Assembly (NCBI GenBank): GCA_910586555.1
Contig: CAJUJY010000012.1
Location: 19,169 to 83,168, forward strand
Direction: 5' to 3'
Origin: an uncultured Lachnospiraceae bacterium
Lineage (GTDB): Bacteria; Bacillota; Clostridia; Lachnospirales; Lachnospiraceae
Length of the DNA stretch: 64,000 bases
Translations under genes and position numbers: made by a program
Shown: one piece after another, positions 18,049 to 26,666 of the stretch
Layout of the letters: the number at the start of each line of letters is the position of its first letter
Numbering within the stretch: position 1 is the stretch's first letter
The notes under the pieces: generated by a model
Told to the model about the DNA's origin: nothing
The model's database searches: none
What the model saw: only the letters and a program-made list of their open reading frames with translations

Positions 18049-18816
18049 AATTGTTTCATACTCCATCATTGGAATTAATTCCCCGTTTTCCCCTGCATAC
18101 ATTTCAAGCCTGTGTACCTGGTAATCAAATTCATTATAAATAATGCCTGCATGCCTGCAGAATTTCTCTATTACAAGCAATGGTTTTATATTGGTGGCAC
18201 TGCCTGACATAAGCCTTAAAAAGAGTACGGGTGTATGTCCCATAACAGTGCAGAAACTAATATCTTTTGTATAATTCCTGCCCGTAATGCCGCTAAATTC
18301 TTCAAGGCTTTCTGCCATATAATAAATTCCAGGCTTTATATCAACTGTTTTCTCTGATTTTTTCGTTTTTTTAAGAATTTCAATTTTATCCTGGAGAAGA
18401 AAACTTCTAATCTGCTGCCTGGTAAATTCCCTGTCTGACAGCTTATTGTCCTTTCCAGGCTTTAATGCAATAAGGTAATCACATGCAGCAAGTGCTGCCA
18501 TTGAAGGTTTTGCAGTATCTTTTATATATGTAAAACCTTCAACCCTTATTTCATCATTCATTACAGCATTTATCCTGTCTGCCATTACCTGCGGGGCATC
18601 TGTTTCTTCCAGTGTAATATCAAGGTATTCTGCACTGCTGCTTAACCCTGTGCCAAGTGGTGATGTAAATGACATAAGCTGGTGTGGCGAAAAGCCTTTA
18701 CTGTAACTTACATTTATCCCTGCCCTGCGCATTGCTTTCTGGAAGTACCTCATAACATCAAGATGGCCAATAAAACGCATTGAACCTGTTTTAGAAAATT
18801 TTATCCTTGCTTTCAT
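18046..18816 (-). CDS. TIGR03936/DUF2344 radical-SAM-associated protein
   Basis: This 256-aa protein begins MKARIKFSKTGSMRFIGHLD, the hallmark start of the family that accompanies TIGR03960 radical SAM proteins, with SYSKGFSPHQLMSF following near residues 37-50. It is often fused to or encoded beside that enzyme, and the molecular reaction is not established. I chose ATG 18816 (GGGGG eight bases upstream), one base past the stop of the radical SAM gene, so the two are translationally coupled. The stop codon is formed by the edge of the palindromic repeat, which may have replaced the original 3' end or act as terminator. Confidence 0.85.
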   Translation of the reverse strand: MKARIKFSKTGSMRFIGHLDVMRYFQKAMRRAGINVSYSKGFSPHQLMSFTSPLGTGLSSSAEYLDITLEETDAPQVMADRINAVMNDEIRVEGFTYIKDTAKPSMAALAACDYLIALKPGKDNKLSDREFTRQQIRSFLLQDKIEILKKTKKSEKTVDIKPGIYYMAESLEEFSGITGRNYTKDISFCTVMGHTPVLFLRLMSGSATNIKPLLVIEKFCRHAGIIYNEFDYQVHRLEMYAGENGELIPMMEYETI

Positions 18817-18817
18817 A

Positions 18818-20707
18818 TTAATCCCCCGTTCTCTGCGGACTGCCCTGCCTGCCTTCAACACATACGCCGCACTGGAATTTTGCTGCCCCACAGCCCTGGC
18901 ATGCTTTACGGCAGTTTGGTGTTGTAATTTCTTTCTGGGAATTATGGTATTCATTAAGAAGAAACTGTTTAGTAACACCTATATCTATAAAATCCCAAGG
19001 GAACAGCTCATCTTCTGCCCTTTCCCTGCGCAAATAAAATTCTGTGCCAAGCCCGTTGTCTTTAAACGCCTTGTCCCATTTGGCAGGATCAAAATATTCT
19101 GTCCAGGCATCATAAATACAGCCGCTTTCATAAGCTTGTCTTATAACGCTGCAAAGCCTTCTGTCACCTCTTGCAAATACACCCTCAAGTTCTGAAACAT
19201 CTGCATCATGGCAGTTATATTTTATACTTTTAGCATTTAGCTGTTCCCTTACCCTGGAAAGCAGGAAATCCCGCTTTTTACCTGCTTCTTCCCTGGTATC
19301 CATTTTTGCCCACTGGAATGGTGTAAAAGGTTTTGGCACAAATATTGATGTGCTTGTAACAATATTAACTTTCCCGTTTCTTTCCTCTTTTGGTATTGTA
19401 TAATACTGCCTTGCTATTTTATCAGAAAGAATGGCAATCCCTTCTATATCATTATATGTTTCACCAGGCAGGCCAAGCATAAAATAAAGTTTCACCCTGT
19501 TCCATCCGCCCTGGAACGCTTCCATTGCACCATTTAATATATCATCTTCCGTCAAACCTTTATTAATTACATTGCGCAGGCGCTGTGTACCTGCTTCTGG
19601 TGCAAATGTAAGGCTGCTTTTATGGACGTCCTGTACTTTTGACATTACATCAAGTGCAAATGCATCAATACGCAATGAAGGAAGTGAAATGTTTATGCCC
19701 TGTCCTTTAAATTCATCTATAAGCCAGTATACAAGTTCCTTAAGTTCTTTATAATCACTTGAACTTAAAGAACTTAAGGTAATCTCCTCATGGCCTGTTG
19801 ACTTAAGCATTTTTCTGGCACGCTGCTTAAGGAATGAAAGGCTTCTTGGCCTGATTGGACGGTAAAGCATCCCTGCCTGGCAGAAACGGCAGCCCCTTAT
19901 GCAGCCTCTTTGTATTTCAAGGACTACCCTGTCTTGTGTAACTTTAATATAAGGCACTAAAGGTTTCTCTGGGTAATATGTTTCTGATAAACTGCATTCT
20001 ACCTGTTTTACTATCTTAGCAGGTGCTTCAGGCACTAAAGGCCTAAACTCTGCCAGTGTGCCATCTTTGTTATAAGCAGGCTGGTAAAACTGGGGAACAT
20101 ATATACCTGGAAGCTTTGCAGCAATTTTTAAAAAACTTGTCCTGTCCTGCCCTGATGCTTTCCACTCTTTATATTTGTCCATAAGTTCATAATAAACAGT
20201 TTCTCCTTCACCTATATAAAACATGTCAAAAAAATCTGCAATAGGTTCAGGGTTATATGCACACGGCCCGCCTCCTATGACAAATGGTTCATTTTCTGTC
20301 CTGTCTGCCGCATTAAGGGTAATTTTTGACAGATCAAGGATCTGTAATATATTTGTATAGCACATTTCATACTGGAGTGTAATCCCAAGGAAATCAAAAT
20401 CTTTTACAGGCTGCTGGCTTTCCAGCGCGAAAAGCGGTATGTTTTCACGCCGGAGTATTTTATCAAGGTCAGTCCAGGGTGAATAAACCCTTTCACAATA
20501 TATATCATTACGGAGGTTAAGCATATCATAAATAATCTGTATCCCAAGATGTGACATTCCTATTTCATATACATCAGGAAAACACATACAGAAACGTATA
20601 TCCACATCTTCTGGATTTTTAACTGCCATATTTATTTCACCGCCAATATACCTGGCCGGTTTCTCAACTGATAAAAGTATCTCATCACTTAATGCAAGCT
20701 TTCTCAT
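18818..20707 (-). CDS. TIGR03960-type B12-binding-like radical SAM protein
   Basis: This 629-aa protein has an N-terminal B12-binding-like domain (about residues 20-180) and a radical SAM core with the cluster motif CIRGCRFCQAG (CxxxCxxC, near residues 269-276). A C-terminal portion ends in a cysteine cluster (NCRKACQGCGAAKFQCGVC). It is almost universal in Clostridia, usually next to the TIGR03936 partner that follows it here, and sits near ribosome-linked genes in other genomes, but its substrate is unknown. The start has GGAGG. Confidence 0.85.
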   Translation of the reverse strand: MRKLALSDEILLSVEKPARYIGGEINMAVKNPEDVDIRFCMCFPDVYEIGMSHLGIQIIYDMLNLRNDIYCERVYSPWTDLDKILRRENIPLFALESQQPVKDFDFLGITLQYEMCYTNILQILDLSKITLNAADRTENEPFVIGGGPCAYNPEPIADFFDMFYIGEGETVYYELMDKYKEWKASGQDRTSFLKIAAKLPGIYVPQFYQPAYNKDGTLAEFRPLVPEAPAKIVKQVECSLSETYYPEKPLVPYIKVTQDRVVLEIQRGCIRGCRFCQAGMLYRPIRPRSLSFLKQRARKMLKSTGHEEITLSSLSSSDYKELKELVYWLIDEFKGQGINISLPSLRIDAFALDVMSKVQDVHKSSLTFAPEAGTQRLRNVINKGLTEDDILNGAMEAFQGGWNRVKLYFMLGLPGETYNDIEGIAILSDKIARQYYTIPKEERNGKVNIVTSTSIFVPKPFTPFQWAKMDTREEAGKKRDFLLSRVREQLNAKSIKYNCHDADVSELEGVFARGDRRLCSVIRQAYESGCIYDAWTEYFDPAKWDKAFKDNGLGTEFYLRRERAEDELFPWDFIDIGVTKQFLLNEYHNSQKEITTPNCRKACQGCGAAKFQCGVCVEGRQGSPQRTGD

Positions 20708-20725
20708 ATATAACCTCCAATGCTT

Positions 20726-21118
20726 TTAATGCTGTCCGGAAAACCAGCCTGTAATTTTATCTGTTATATCTCCTGCACCTTTTACAATGGTATTCCAGCC
20801 ATCACTCCTGTTAAGGCACTCTAACACATAGTCCTTGTCAAAACCATTATAAGAAAAATTATTGTAAAAGGCAATTCCCAGTATTAAAAAAAGCATTCCT
20901 GCCACCATAAGCCTGGCTAAACCAGATGAATGCTTTTTTTCATTAGTTACAAGATATTCATCTTTTCCATAGTTATTATAGCTGCTGTTATTAAAACTAT
21001 GGCTTACACTGCCAGCAGAAAATGCCCTTTTTGCTTCAATAATCTTTTCTGAACGTGATTTGGCGGGAAGCTCCTCCCTGCCTGTGTTATAATTATTCCT
21101 TAAATCTTCCCTGTACAT
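20726..21118 (-). CDS. Small single-pass membrane protein, unknown
   Basis: This protein of about 130 residues starts at MYRED, where GAAGGG is nine bases upstream; two longer starts are possible. The N-terminal 65 residues are hydrophilic and Asn/Ser/Lys-rich, one membrane helix covers roughly residues 67-85, and a short extracytoplasmic tail follows. It lies between gpsA and the radical SAM gene with small gaps (about 90 bp and 18 bp), so it belongs to that operon. I do not recognise the family. Confidence 0.6.
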   Translation of the reverse strand: MYREDLRNNYNTGREELPAKSRSEKIIEAKRAFSAGSVSHSFNNSSYNNYGKDEYLVTNEKKHSSGLARLMVAGMLFLILGIAFYNNFSYNGFDKDYVLECLNRSDGWNTIVKGAGDITDKITGWFSGQH

Positions 21119-21207
21119 AGCATATATCCCTTCCATTATTATTTTCCGGCTGCCAGTAATTACAGCCGGAATACCTGTCTTGTATAGGATATGCACTATA
21201 TAATATT

Positions 21208-22224
21208 TTAATTCTTAATCCATCCAAGGTCTGGATATTCATTGCATCTGTCCCTTGTAAGAAGATTTTTTATTGCCTCTGTTGCTGGTACATTTTCAAA
21301 AAGGACTTTATTTACCTGTTCAACAATAGGCATTGACACGTTGTATTTCTTTGCAAGGCCATATGCAGCTTTTGCTGAATAAACACCTTCAACTACCTGG
21401 TTTACTTCCGCCATTGCCTCTTCCATAGTCTTTCCTTTGCCAATAAGGTAACCGGCATTATGGTTACGGCTGTGGCTGCTTGTACATGTTACAATTAAGT
21501 CCCCTATTCCTGAAAGCCCTGCAAATGTTTCAAGCTTGCCTCCTATTGCCATGCCAAGCCGTGCAATTTCTGCAATCCCCCTTGTTATAAGGGCTGCTTT
21601 TGTGTTATCTCCAAAACCTAGCCCGTCACATACCCCTGCTGCAAGGGCAATAACGTTTTTAATAGAGCCTCCAAGTTCAATGCCTGTAATATCAGGGCTT
21701 ATATAAACACGGAATGTATCATTCATAAATATTTCCTGTATAAGTGCTGCTGATTTTTCATTTAAAGAACCTACAACAACTGTAGTAGGCATATCCACAG
21801 ATACTTCTTCTGCATGGCTTGGGCCTGAAAGCACGCTTACATCTGCATCTGGTATTTCTTCACATATTATATCCCTTAATGTTTTAAATGTGTCATTTTC
21901 AATACCTTTTGCAACATTTACAATGCGTTGTCCCTTTGGCATAAACACTGCCGCTTTTTTTGCAGTTTCCCTTACATATGGTGAAGCTACAGAAAATACT
22001 ACCAGGTCATGCCCTTTACATGCCTTTTCCAGATCATCTGTAACAATAACTGTGCCAGGAAGCTTTACCCCAGGAAGCCTGTCCTTATGCTCCCTGTGTT
22101 TTGAAAGCATTTTTACTTCTGCACTGATGGCTGACCATAAAACCACGCTGTGCCCGTTCTTTGCCAGCATAACTGCTAATGCAGTACCCCAGCTTCCAGC
22201 ACCTAGAAAACTTACTTTACTCAT
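21208..22224 (-). CDS. gpsA: Glycerol-3-phosphate dehydrogenase [NAD(P)+]
   Basis: This 338-aa enzyme reduces dihydroxyacetone phosphate to sn-glycerol 3-phosphate for phospholipids. It has the N-terminal dinucleotide fold VSFLGAGSWGTALA (residues 3-16), the conserved SGPSHAEEV, the catalytic Lys region GSIKNVIALAAG, and GLSGIGDLIVTC with the RNHNAGYLIGKG signature. Length is normal. The start has GGAGG. It sits directly downstream of plsY, whose product consumes the glycerol 3-phosphate made here, so the pair forms a phospholipid-synthesis unit. Confidence 0.95.
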   Translation of the reverse strand: MSKVSFLGAGSWGTALAVMLAKNGHSVVLWSAISAEVKMLSKHREHKDRLPGVKLPGTVIVTDDLEKACKGHDLVVFSVASPYVRETAKKAAVFMPKGQRIVNVAKGIENDTFKTLRDIICEEIPDADVSVLSGPSHAEEVSVDMPTTVVVGSLNEKSAALIQEIFMNDTFRVYISPDITGIELGGSIKNVIALAAGVCDGLGFGDNTKAALITRGIAEIARLGMAIGGKLETFAGLSGIGDLIVTCTSSHSRNHNAGYLIGKGKTMEEAMAEVNQVVEGVYSAKAAYGLAKKYNVSMPIVEQVNKVLFENVPATEAIKNLLTRDRCNEYPDLGWIKN

Positions 22225-22250
22225 CTTATTCCTCCCATATAATTATAAAT

Positions 22251-22868
22251 TTATTTATTGCCCCATAATTTGTTTTCATTGCCATGTATAAGCCTTAATA
22301 TGTTCTGCCTGTGCTGGAAATATGCAAGTGCAGTAAAAATAAGGCTTACTATCATCATATGGACAAATAACCGGTGTCCGCGGTATAAAGCAAGCGTATT
22401 GGCAGGAATATACCATGCAACAAAAAGTGAACCAAGTGAAACATACCTTGTAACTGCAACTACTGCAACAAATATCAGAAGTCCTAAAGGTATTAACAGC
22501 GGATGTGATGTTGACATTACAACGGCAGCAGTAACAGCTATCCCCTTCCCGCCTTTGAATTTAAGGTAAAACGGGTAATTGTGCCCAAGTACAACACCAA
22601 GCCCCATATAAAGGCATAAAAGATACCAGTTGCCAGGTGTCCCAAGCACAAAGCGCACTATAAGGACTGGTATGGCCCCTTTTAAAAAGTCACCTGCAAA
22701 TGTAAGAAGTGCTGGAAGTTTCCCAAGTGTACGCAGTACATTAGTAGTGCCGGCATTGCCGCTTCCTTTATCCCTTATATCTATATGGTATATCTTTCCA
22801 ACAATATACCCACTTGAAATACAGCCACAAAAGTACCCTATTATTAAACAAATAAAATTCCAAGCCAT
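22251..22868 (-). CDS. plsY: Glycerol-3-phosphate acyltransferase PlsY
   Basis: This 205-aa integral membrane enzyme transfers an acyl group from acyl-phosphate to glycerol 3-phosphate. Recognisable motifs are GYFCGCISSGYIVGK near the start, the glycine/asparagine loop GSGNAGTTNVLRTLG, and LGHNYPFYLKFKGGKGIA. I chose ATG 22868, where GGGAGG is eight bases upstream. It precedes gpsA by 26 bp, in the usual order. Its own upstream region begins inside the palindromic repeat copy 2, so the promoter must lie in or beyond that repeat. Confidence 0.95.
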   Translation of the reverse strand: MAWNFICLIIGYFCGCISSGYIVGKIYHIDIRDKGSGNAGTTNVLRTLGKLPALLTFAGDFLKGAIPVLIVRFVLGTPGNWYLLCLYMGLGVVLGHNYPFYLKFKGGKGIAVTAAVVMSTSHPLLIPLGLLIFVAVVAVTRYVSLGSLFVAWYIPANTLALYRGHRLFVHMMIVSLIFTALAYFQHRQNILRLIHGNENKLWGNK

Positions 22869-22891
22869 AAGCTGCCTCCCATAGATTATAG

Positions 22892-23002
22892 TCAAGCGGA
22901 TATTCGCAATCCGCTTTGCTACTTGCTCATAACCTCATTAAGTAAGTCCCAGACCCGCCGCTTAAGAAGCGTGCCCTTTAAAGGGCTTACTTAATGAGGT
23001 TA
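22892..23002. repeat. Mosaic palindromic repeat, copy 2 (short form)
   Basis: It holds the AGCGGAT/ATCCGCT hairpin, then a perfect 16-bp outer inverted repeat (22931-22946 with 22986-23001). That encloses CGCTTAAGAAGCG and the CCCTTTAAAGGG palindrome. The internal hairpin modules of copy 1 are absent. Its right edge supplies the TAA stop of der, as copy 1 does for the gene at 18046. Confidence 0.85.
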
Positions 23003-24322
23003 CCTTTTTTCTTTTCTCTCCCTGATTATAAACTTTAATGGCGTGCCTGTAAAGCCAAATGCTTCACGTATTTTATTTTCAATATACCTTGTATAAGAAA
23101 AATGCATAAGTTTTTTATCGTTTACAAATATAACAAATGCTGGTGGTTTTACACTGGCCTGCGTAATATAGAAAAGTTTAAGCCTGCGGCCCTTGTCAGA
23201 AGGCGGCTGCTGTAGTGCTACTGCCTCTGCCATTATTTCATTAAGTACGCCTGTTGCTATACGGAGTGAATGGTTCTGTATAACAGCTTCAAGCATGTCA
23301 AAAAGTTTGGGTATGCGCTGTCCTGTCTGTGCAGAGATAAAAATAATCTCTGCATATGGCATAAAGGATAGTATTTCACGTATCTTTGCAGTATATTTTT
23401 TAACAGAATTATTATCCTTTTTAACAGCGTCCCATTTATTTACGGCAATAACCATTCCACGTCCCCTGTCATGTGCAATTCCTGCGATTTTAGCGTCCTG
23501 CTCTGTAATGCCTTCCACGGCATCTATAACAAGCACTACTACATCTGCACGCTCAACAGCCGATACAGTACGGAGTATGCTGTACCTTTCAATCTCTTCT
23601 TTTATTTTGTTTTTACGCCTTAGCCCTGCTGTATCTATAAATACATATTCCTTATCTTTCCATGTAACAGAAGTATCTACGGCATCCCTTGTAGTGCCTG
23701 CAATATCTGATACTATAACCCTGTTTTCACCAAGTATTTTGTTAATAATGGAAGACTTTCCAACATTTGGTTTGCCAACAATGGCAATACGTGGCCTTTC
23801 GTCTTCCTCTTCTTCTGTTATACATGGGAAAAGTGATGTGACTTCATCAAGCATATCACCAAGCCCCAGTTTGCCTATAGAAGAAACAGGGACAGGATCA
23901 CCAATGCCAAGGTTATAAAATTCATATACATCAGGCATATACTTCTCAAAATTATCTACTTTATTAACAACAAGCACAATTTTCTTATCTGCCCTTCTTA
24001 ACATGTCTGCAACTTTAAAATCAGAATCTGTAACACCTTGCCGTACATCCACAACAAACATTACAACATCTGCCATTTCTATTGCCATAAGTGCCTGTTC
24101 ACGCATATCCTTAAGCATCTGGTTTTTGGTTACAGGCTCAATCCCACCTGTGTCCATTATTGTAAATGAATAATTAAGCCATGATACATCAGCATAAATG
24201 CGGTCCCTTGTAACACCTGGCGTATCTTTTACAATAGATATGCGCTCACCCGCAATCATATTAAAAAGCGTTGATTTGCCAACATTAGGACGCCCTACAA
24301 TAGCAACAACCGGTTTGCCCAT
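23000..24322 (-). CDS. der: Ribosome biogenesis GTPase Der (EngA)
   Basis: This 440-aa protein with two tandem GTPase domains is needed for 50S ribosome assembly. The first P-loop is GRPNVGKST near residue 9 and the second GKPNVGKSS near residue 182; each has its DTAG/DTGG and NKxD motifs. A C-terminal KH-like domain ends in a basic tail (IIRERKEKR). ATG 24322 is preferred to the in-frame start at 24346 because it begins at the conserved MGKPVVAIVG and has a GGCAGGG site. The gene stops inside the palindromic repeat. Confidence 0.95.
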   Translation of the reverse strand: MGKPVVAIVGRPNVGKSTLFNMIAGERISIVKDTPGVTRDRIYADVSWLNYSFTIMDTGGIEPVTKNQMLKDMREQALMAIEMADVVMFVVDVRQGVTDSDFKVADMLRRADKKIVLVVNKVDNFEKYMPDVYEFYNLGIGDPVPVSSIGKLGLGDMLDEVTSLFPCITEEEEDERPRIAIVGKPNVGKSSIINKILGENRVIVSDIAGTTRDAVDTSVTWKDKEYVFIDTAGLRRKNKIKEEIERYSILRTVSAVERADVVVLVIDAVEGITEQDAKIAGIAHDRGRGMVIAVNKWDAVKKDNNSVKKYTAKIREILSFMPYAEIIFISAQTGQRIPKLFDMLEAVIQNHSLRIATGVLNEIMAEAVALQQPPSDKGRRLKLFYITQASVKPPAFVIFVNDKKLMHFSYTRYIENKIREAFGFTGTPLKFIIRERKEKR

Positions 24323-24365
24323 TTTAACTGCCCTGCCTTTCCACAAAGCCTGGAAAACCAGTTTC

Positions 24366-25517
24366 TCAGGCTGTTTCCTTTACCTTTCCTACAAGAAATT
24401 CATTAACACTTGTATAAAGTATTTCATTATTAATAATATCTTCTGACTTAGTACCAAAATATTCATCAAAAAGCTTGTCCAGCTCTTCCTGGTTTTCAAC
24501 AGCATATTCCTTAAGGTAATTGTCTAAAACCTCTTTATATGCATTTTCATCAAGCCCTATGCCCTCTTTTTGTGCTATTGCATTAAAAAGCAGCCTTTTG
24601 CCAAGATCACTTTTAGCACTTGTTTCTACATTCTTTTCAAAATCTTCTTCACTCATTGACTGCGCTTCAAGATAATCTTTAAGTTCCATGCCATTTTGCT
24701 TAAGGTAATAGACAATAGGTGCCTTATATTGCGTTTTAACCCTTTCAAGAAGGTCTTCCGGATAATCCTTTATTTCAGATTTAGTATAAACATATTCCCA
24801 TGCCATGTCCTGTACTACATTTTTACGGATAAACTCTGTATAATCCTTAGCTGTATTTTTATATTCTTTATCAAAATCTTTAAAATTGTTTTTAACAAAT
24901 TTATCTGTAAATTCTGACCATCTTTTTATATAATTAACTGTTACTGTAAATACTGCCGGTTTGCCTGCATAATCAGGATTTGGCGGGTAACTTTCAGGGA
25001 ATGTCACATCTATATCAAAAGTCTTGCCTGCCTTCTTGCCAATTAATGCGTCTTCAAACCCGTCAATAAAATTGCCAGAACCAATCTTAAGGTTATAACC
25101 GTCAGGACTTGTATCCTTTGTGCATGACCCGCCGTTAAATGCTTCCCCGTCCATCTTTCCTACATAATAAATATTAACAGTGTCACCTTTCTTAATAGTG
25201 CCTTTTTTATCCTTCTTAAAATCATCAGTCTTTTCAATATTTGTTGTAATCATTTTATCTGTTGTATCCTCAATATCCTTCTTTGCAAGCGGTATTGATG
25301 AATAATCACCTACACTGACAAGGCCCGTATAATCCAGTTCTTTATATATATCAGCCTCCCTGGCATACTCCTTTTCTGTATCCTTATCATTCTTATCCGT
25401 CTTTTCAGAACTTGTGCTTTTATTATCCGTATCTTCCTTCGCAGAACTACAGCCAGTAAACGGAAGGGCCATAGAAGCACATAACACCAGTGCCAGAAAC
25501 TTATTATACTTTCTCAA
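24366..25517 (-). CDS. FKBP/trigger-factor-like peptidyl-prolyl isomerase lipoprotein (TTG start)
   Basis: This 383-aa lipoprotein has a lipobox at residues 20-23 (TGC with the modified Cys23) and a charged linker. An FKBP-type isomerase domain follows (about 105-190; KKGDTVNIYYVGKMDG), then a helical C-terminal region like that of trigger factor (about 200-380). It probably helps fold secreted proteins outside the membrane. The start codon is TTG, with GGAGG seven bases upstream. It precedes der by 43 bp. Confidence 0.85.
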   Translation of the reverse strand: MRKYNKFLALVLCASMALPFTGCSSAKEDTDNKSTSSEKTDKNDKDTEKEYAREADIYKELDYTGLVSVGDYSSIPLAKKDIEDTTDKMITTNIEKTDDFKKDKKGTIKKGDTVNIYYVGKMDGEAFNGGSCTKDTSPDGYNLKIGSGNFIDGFEDALIGKKAGKTFDIDVTFPESYPPNPDYAGKPAVFTVTVNYIKRWSEFTDKFVKNNFKDFDKEYKNTAKDYTEFIRKNVVQDMAWEYVYTKSEIKDYPEDLLERVKTQYKAPIVYYLKQNGMELKDYLEAQSMSEEDFEKNVETSAKSDLGKRLLFNAIAQKEGIGLDENAYKEVLDNYLKEYAVENQEELDKLFDEYFGTKSEDIINNEILYTSVNEFLVGKVKETA

Positions 25518-25607
25518 AATAATTCCTCCAATTTATAAAATTAAAAATTTACAACTACTACATACTAACATATTAAAAGGGAAGATTCAAGGAAAAAAGA
25601 AAAATGA

Positions 25608-25631
25608 GGAAACAGGGAAATATCTGTTTCC
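25608..25631 (-). terminator. Terminator of the manA end of the glycan locus
   Basis: GGAAACAG (25608-25615) pairs with CTGTTTCC (25624-25631). On the - strand it is followed by TCATTTTTCTTTTTT, a typical intrinsic terminator tail. It lies 57 bp past the manA stop. Confidence 0.75.
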
Positions 25632-25688
25632 ATAAAAAAAGAATTTATAAATTTAGATAATCCAAAATACATTTCCAGTCTGGGTATG

Positions 25689-26666
25689 TCACCCTCTTAC
25701 TTCTAAAAACTGTGCCCTGCCATAAATATTAATTATTACTGAATTTGCTGGTACAAATATACAACGTCCTTTTTCAAAATCTAATATTTCATTTTCAAAT
25801 TGTATACTTCCGCGCCCCTCCAGGCAAAGCAGTACCCTGAATGATATTTCATCTGTCTTGTAATATACAGGATGTTTTCCTGTATTTAAAATTATACGGC
25901 GGGCTTCAAAATATTTGCATCTGCAAAGTAATTCTGAAGCTTCACCATTACGGTATTTTAATACTCTTTGTGGTTGTCCTGGGTCTGCCATCCTTTCCAG
26001 GTTTGCAACATCCAGTGCTTTATCTATATGCAGCCTGCGCTTCCTGCCATCCTTGCCTGTACGTCCATAATCATAAAGGCGGTAGGTAAGATTGCTGTTT
26101 TCCTGTATTTCTGCCAGAAGTGTCCCTGCACCGATTGCATGGATAGTTCCAGCTTCAATAAAAAATAAATCATTTTTTTTTACTGGTACTTTTTGCAGAT
26201 AGTCCATTATACTTCCATCTTCAACCGCATTTTTTATAGTCTGCCTGTCACATTCATGTATTAAACCATACACCAGTTTTGCATCTTTTTCTGCATCTAA
26301 AACATACCACATCTCGCTTTTTCCAGACTGTCCATTTTCATGTTCCATAGCATAATTGTCATCTGGATGTACCTGTACAGATAAATCTTCCTTTGCATCA
26401 ATAAATTTAATTAGTATTGGCAGTTCCCCATTTGTACATGGATGTGTTCCAAGATATTCAGGATGCATTTTTAAAACCATAGACAGGGTTTGTCCACTAA
26501 ACCTGCCACTATCCACAAATGAAGGCCCGTCAGGATGTGTACTGCACTCCCATGTTTCTGCAAGAGGAGTTAAATCTATATTTTTTGCAAAATCATCTTT
26601 TAACCTGTTGCCTCCCCATAAATAATCTTTTCCCGAAGGTCTTAATAAAAAAGGATATGCTGCCAT
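25689..26666 (-). CDS. manA: Mannose-6-phosphate isomerase, class I
   Basis: This 325-aa zinc enzyme interconverts fructose 6-phosphate and mannose 6-phosphate, the entry to GDP-mannose. It has the family start YPFLLRPSGKDYLWGG, the zinc motif VQVHPDDNYA with downstream E, and a central EIQENSNLTYRLYDYGR. I chose ATG 26666, which forms a TAATG overlap with manC; a GTG at 26675 is possible. It is the last gene of the glycan locus. A phosphomannomutase, needed between ManA and ManC, is not in the window. Confidence 0.95.
   Translation of the reverse strand: MAAYPFLLRPSGKDYLWGGNRLKDDFAKNIDLTPLAETWECSTHPDGPSFVDSGRFSGQTLSMVLKMHPEYLGTHPCTNGELPILIKFIDAKEDLSVQVHPDDNYAMEHENGQSGKSEMWYVLDAEKDAKLVYGLIHECDRQTIKNAVEDGSIMDYLQKVPVKKNDLFFIEAGTIHAIGAGTLLAEIQENSNLTYRLYDYGRTGKDGRKRRLHIDKALDVANLERMADPGQPQRVLKYRNGEASELLCRCKYFEARRIILNTGKHPVYYKTDEISFRVLLCLEGRGSIQFENEILDFEKGRCIFVPANSVIINIYGRAQFLEVRG

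Noticed and set aside
23193..23918. Long + strand ORF opposite der
   Set aside because: Ser/Ile-rich shadow of the conserved der gene on the other strand.
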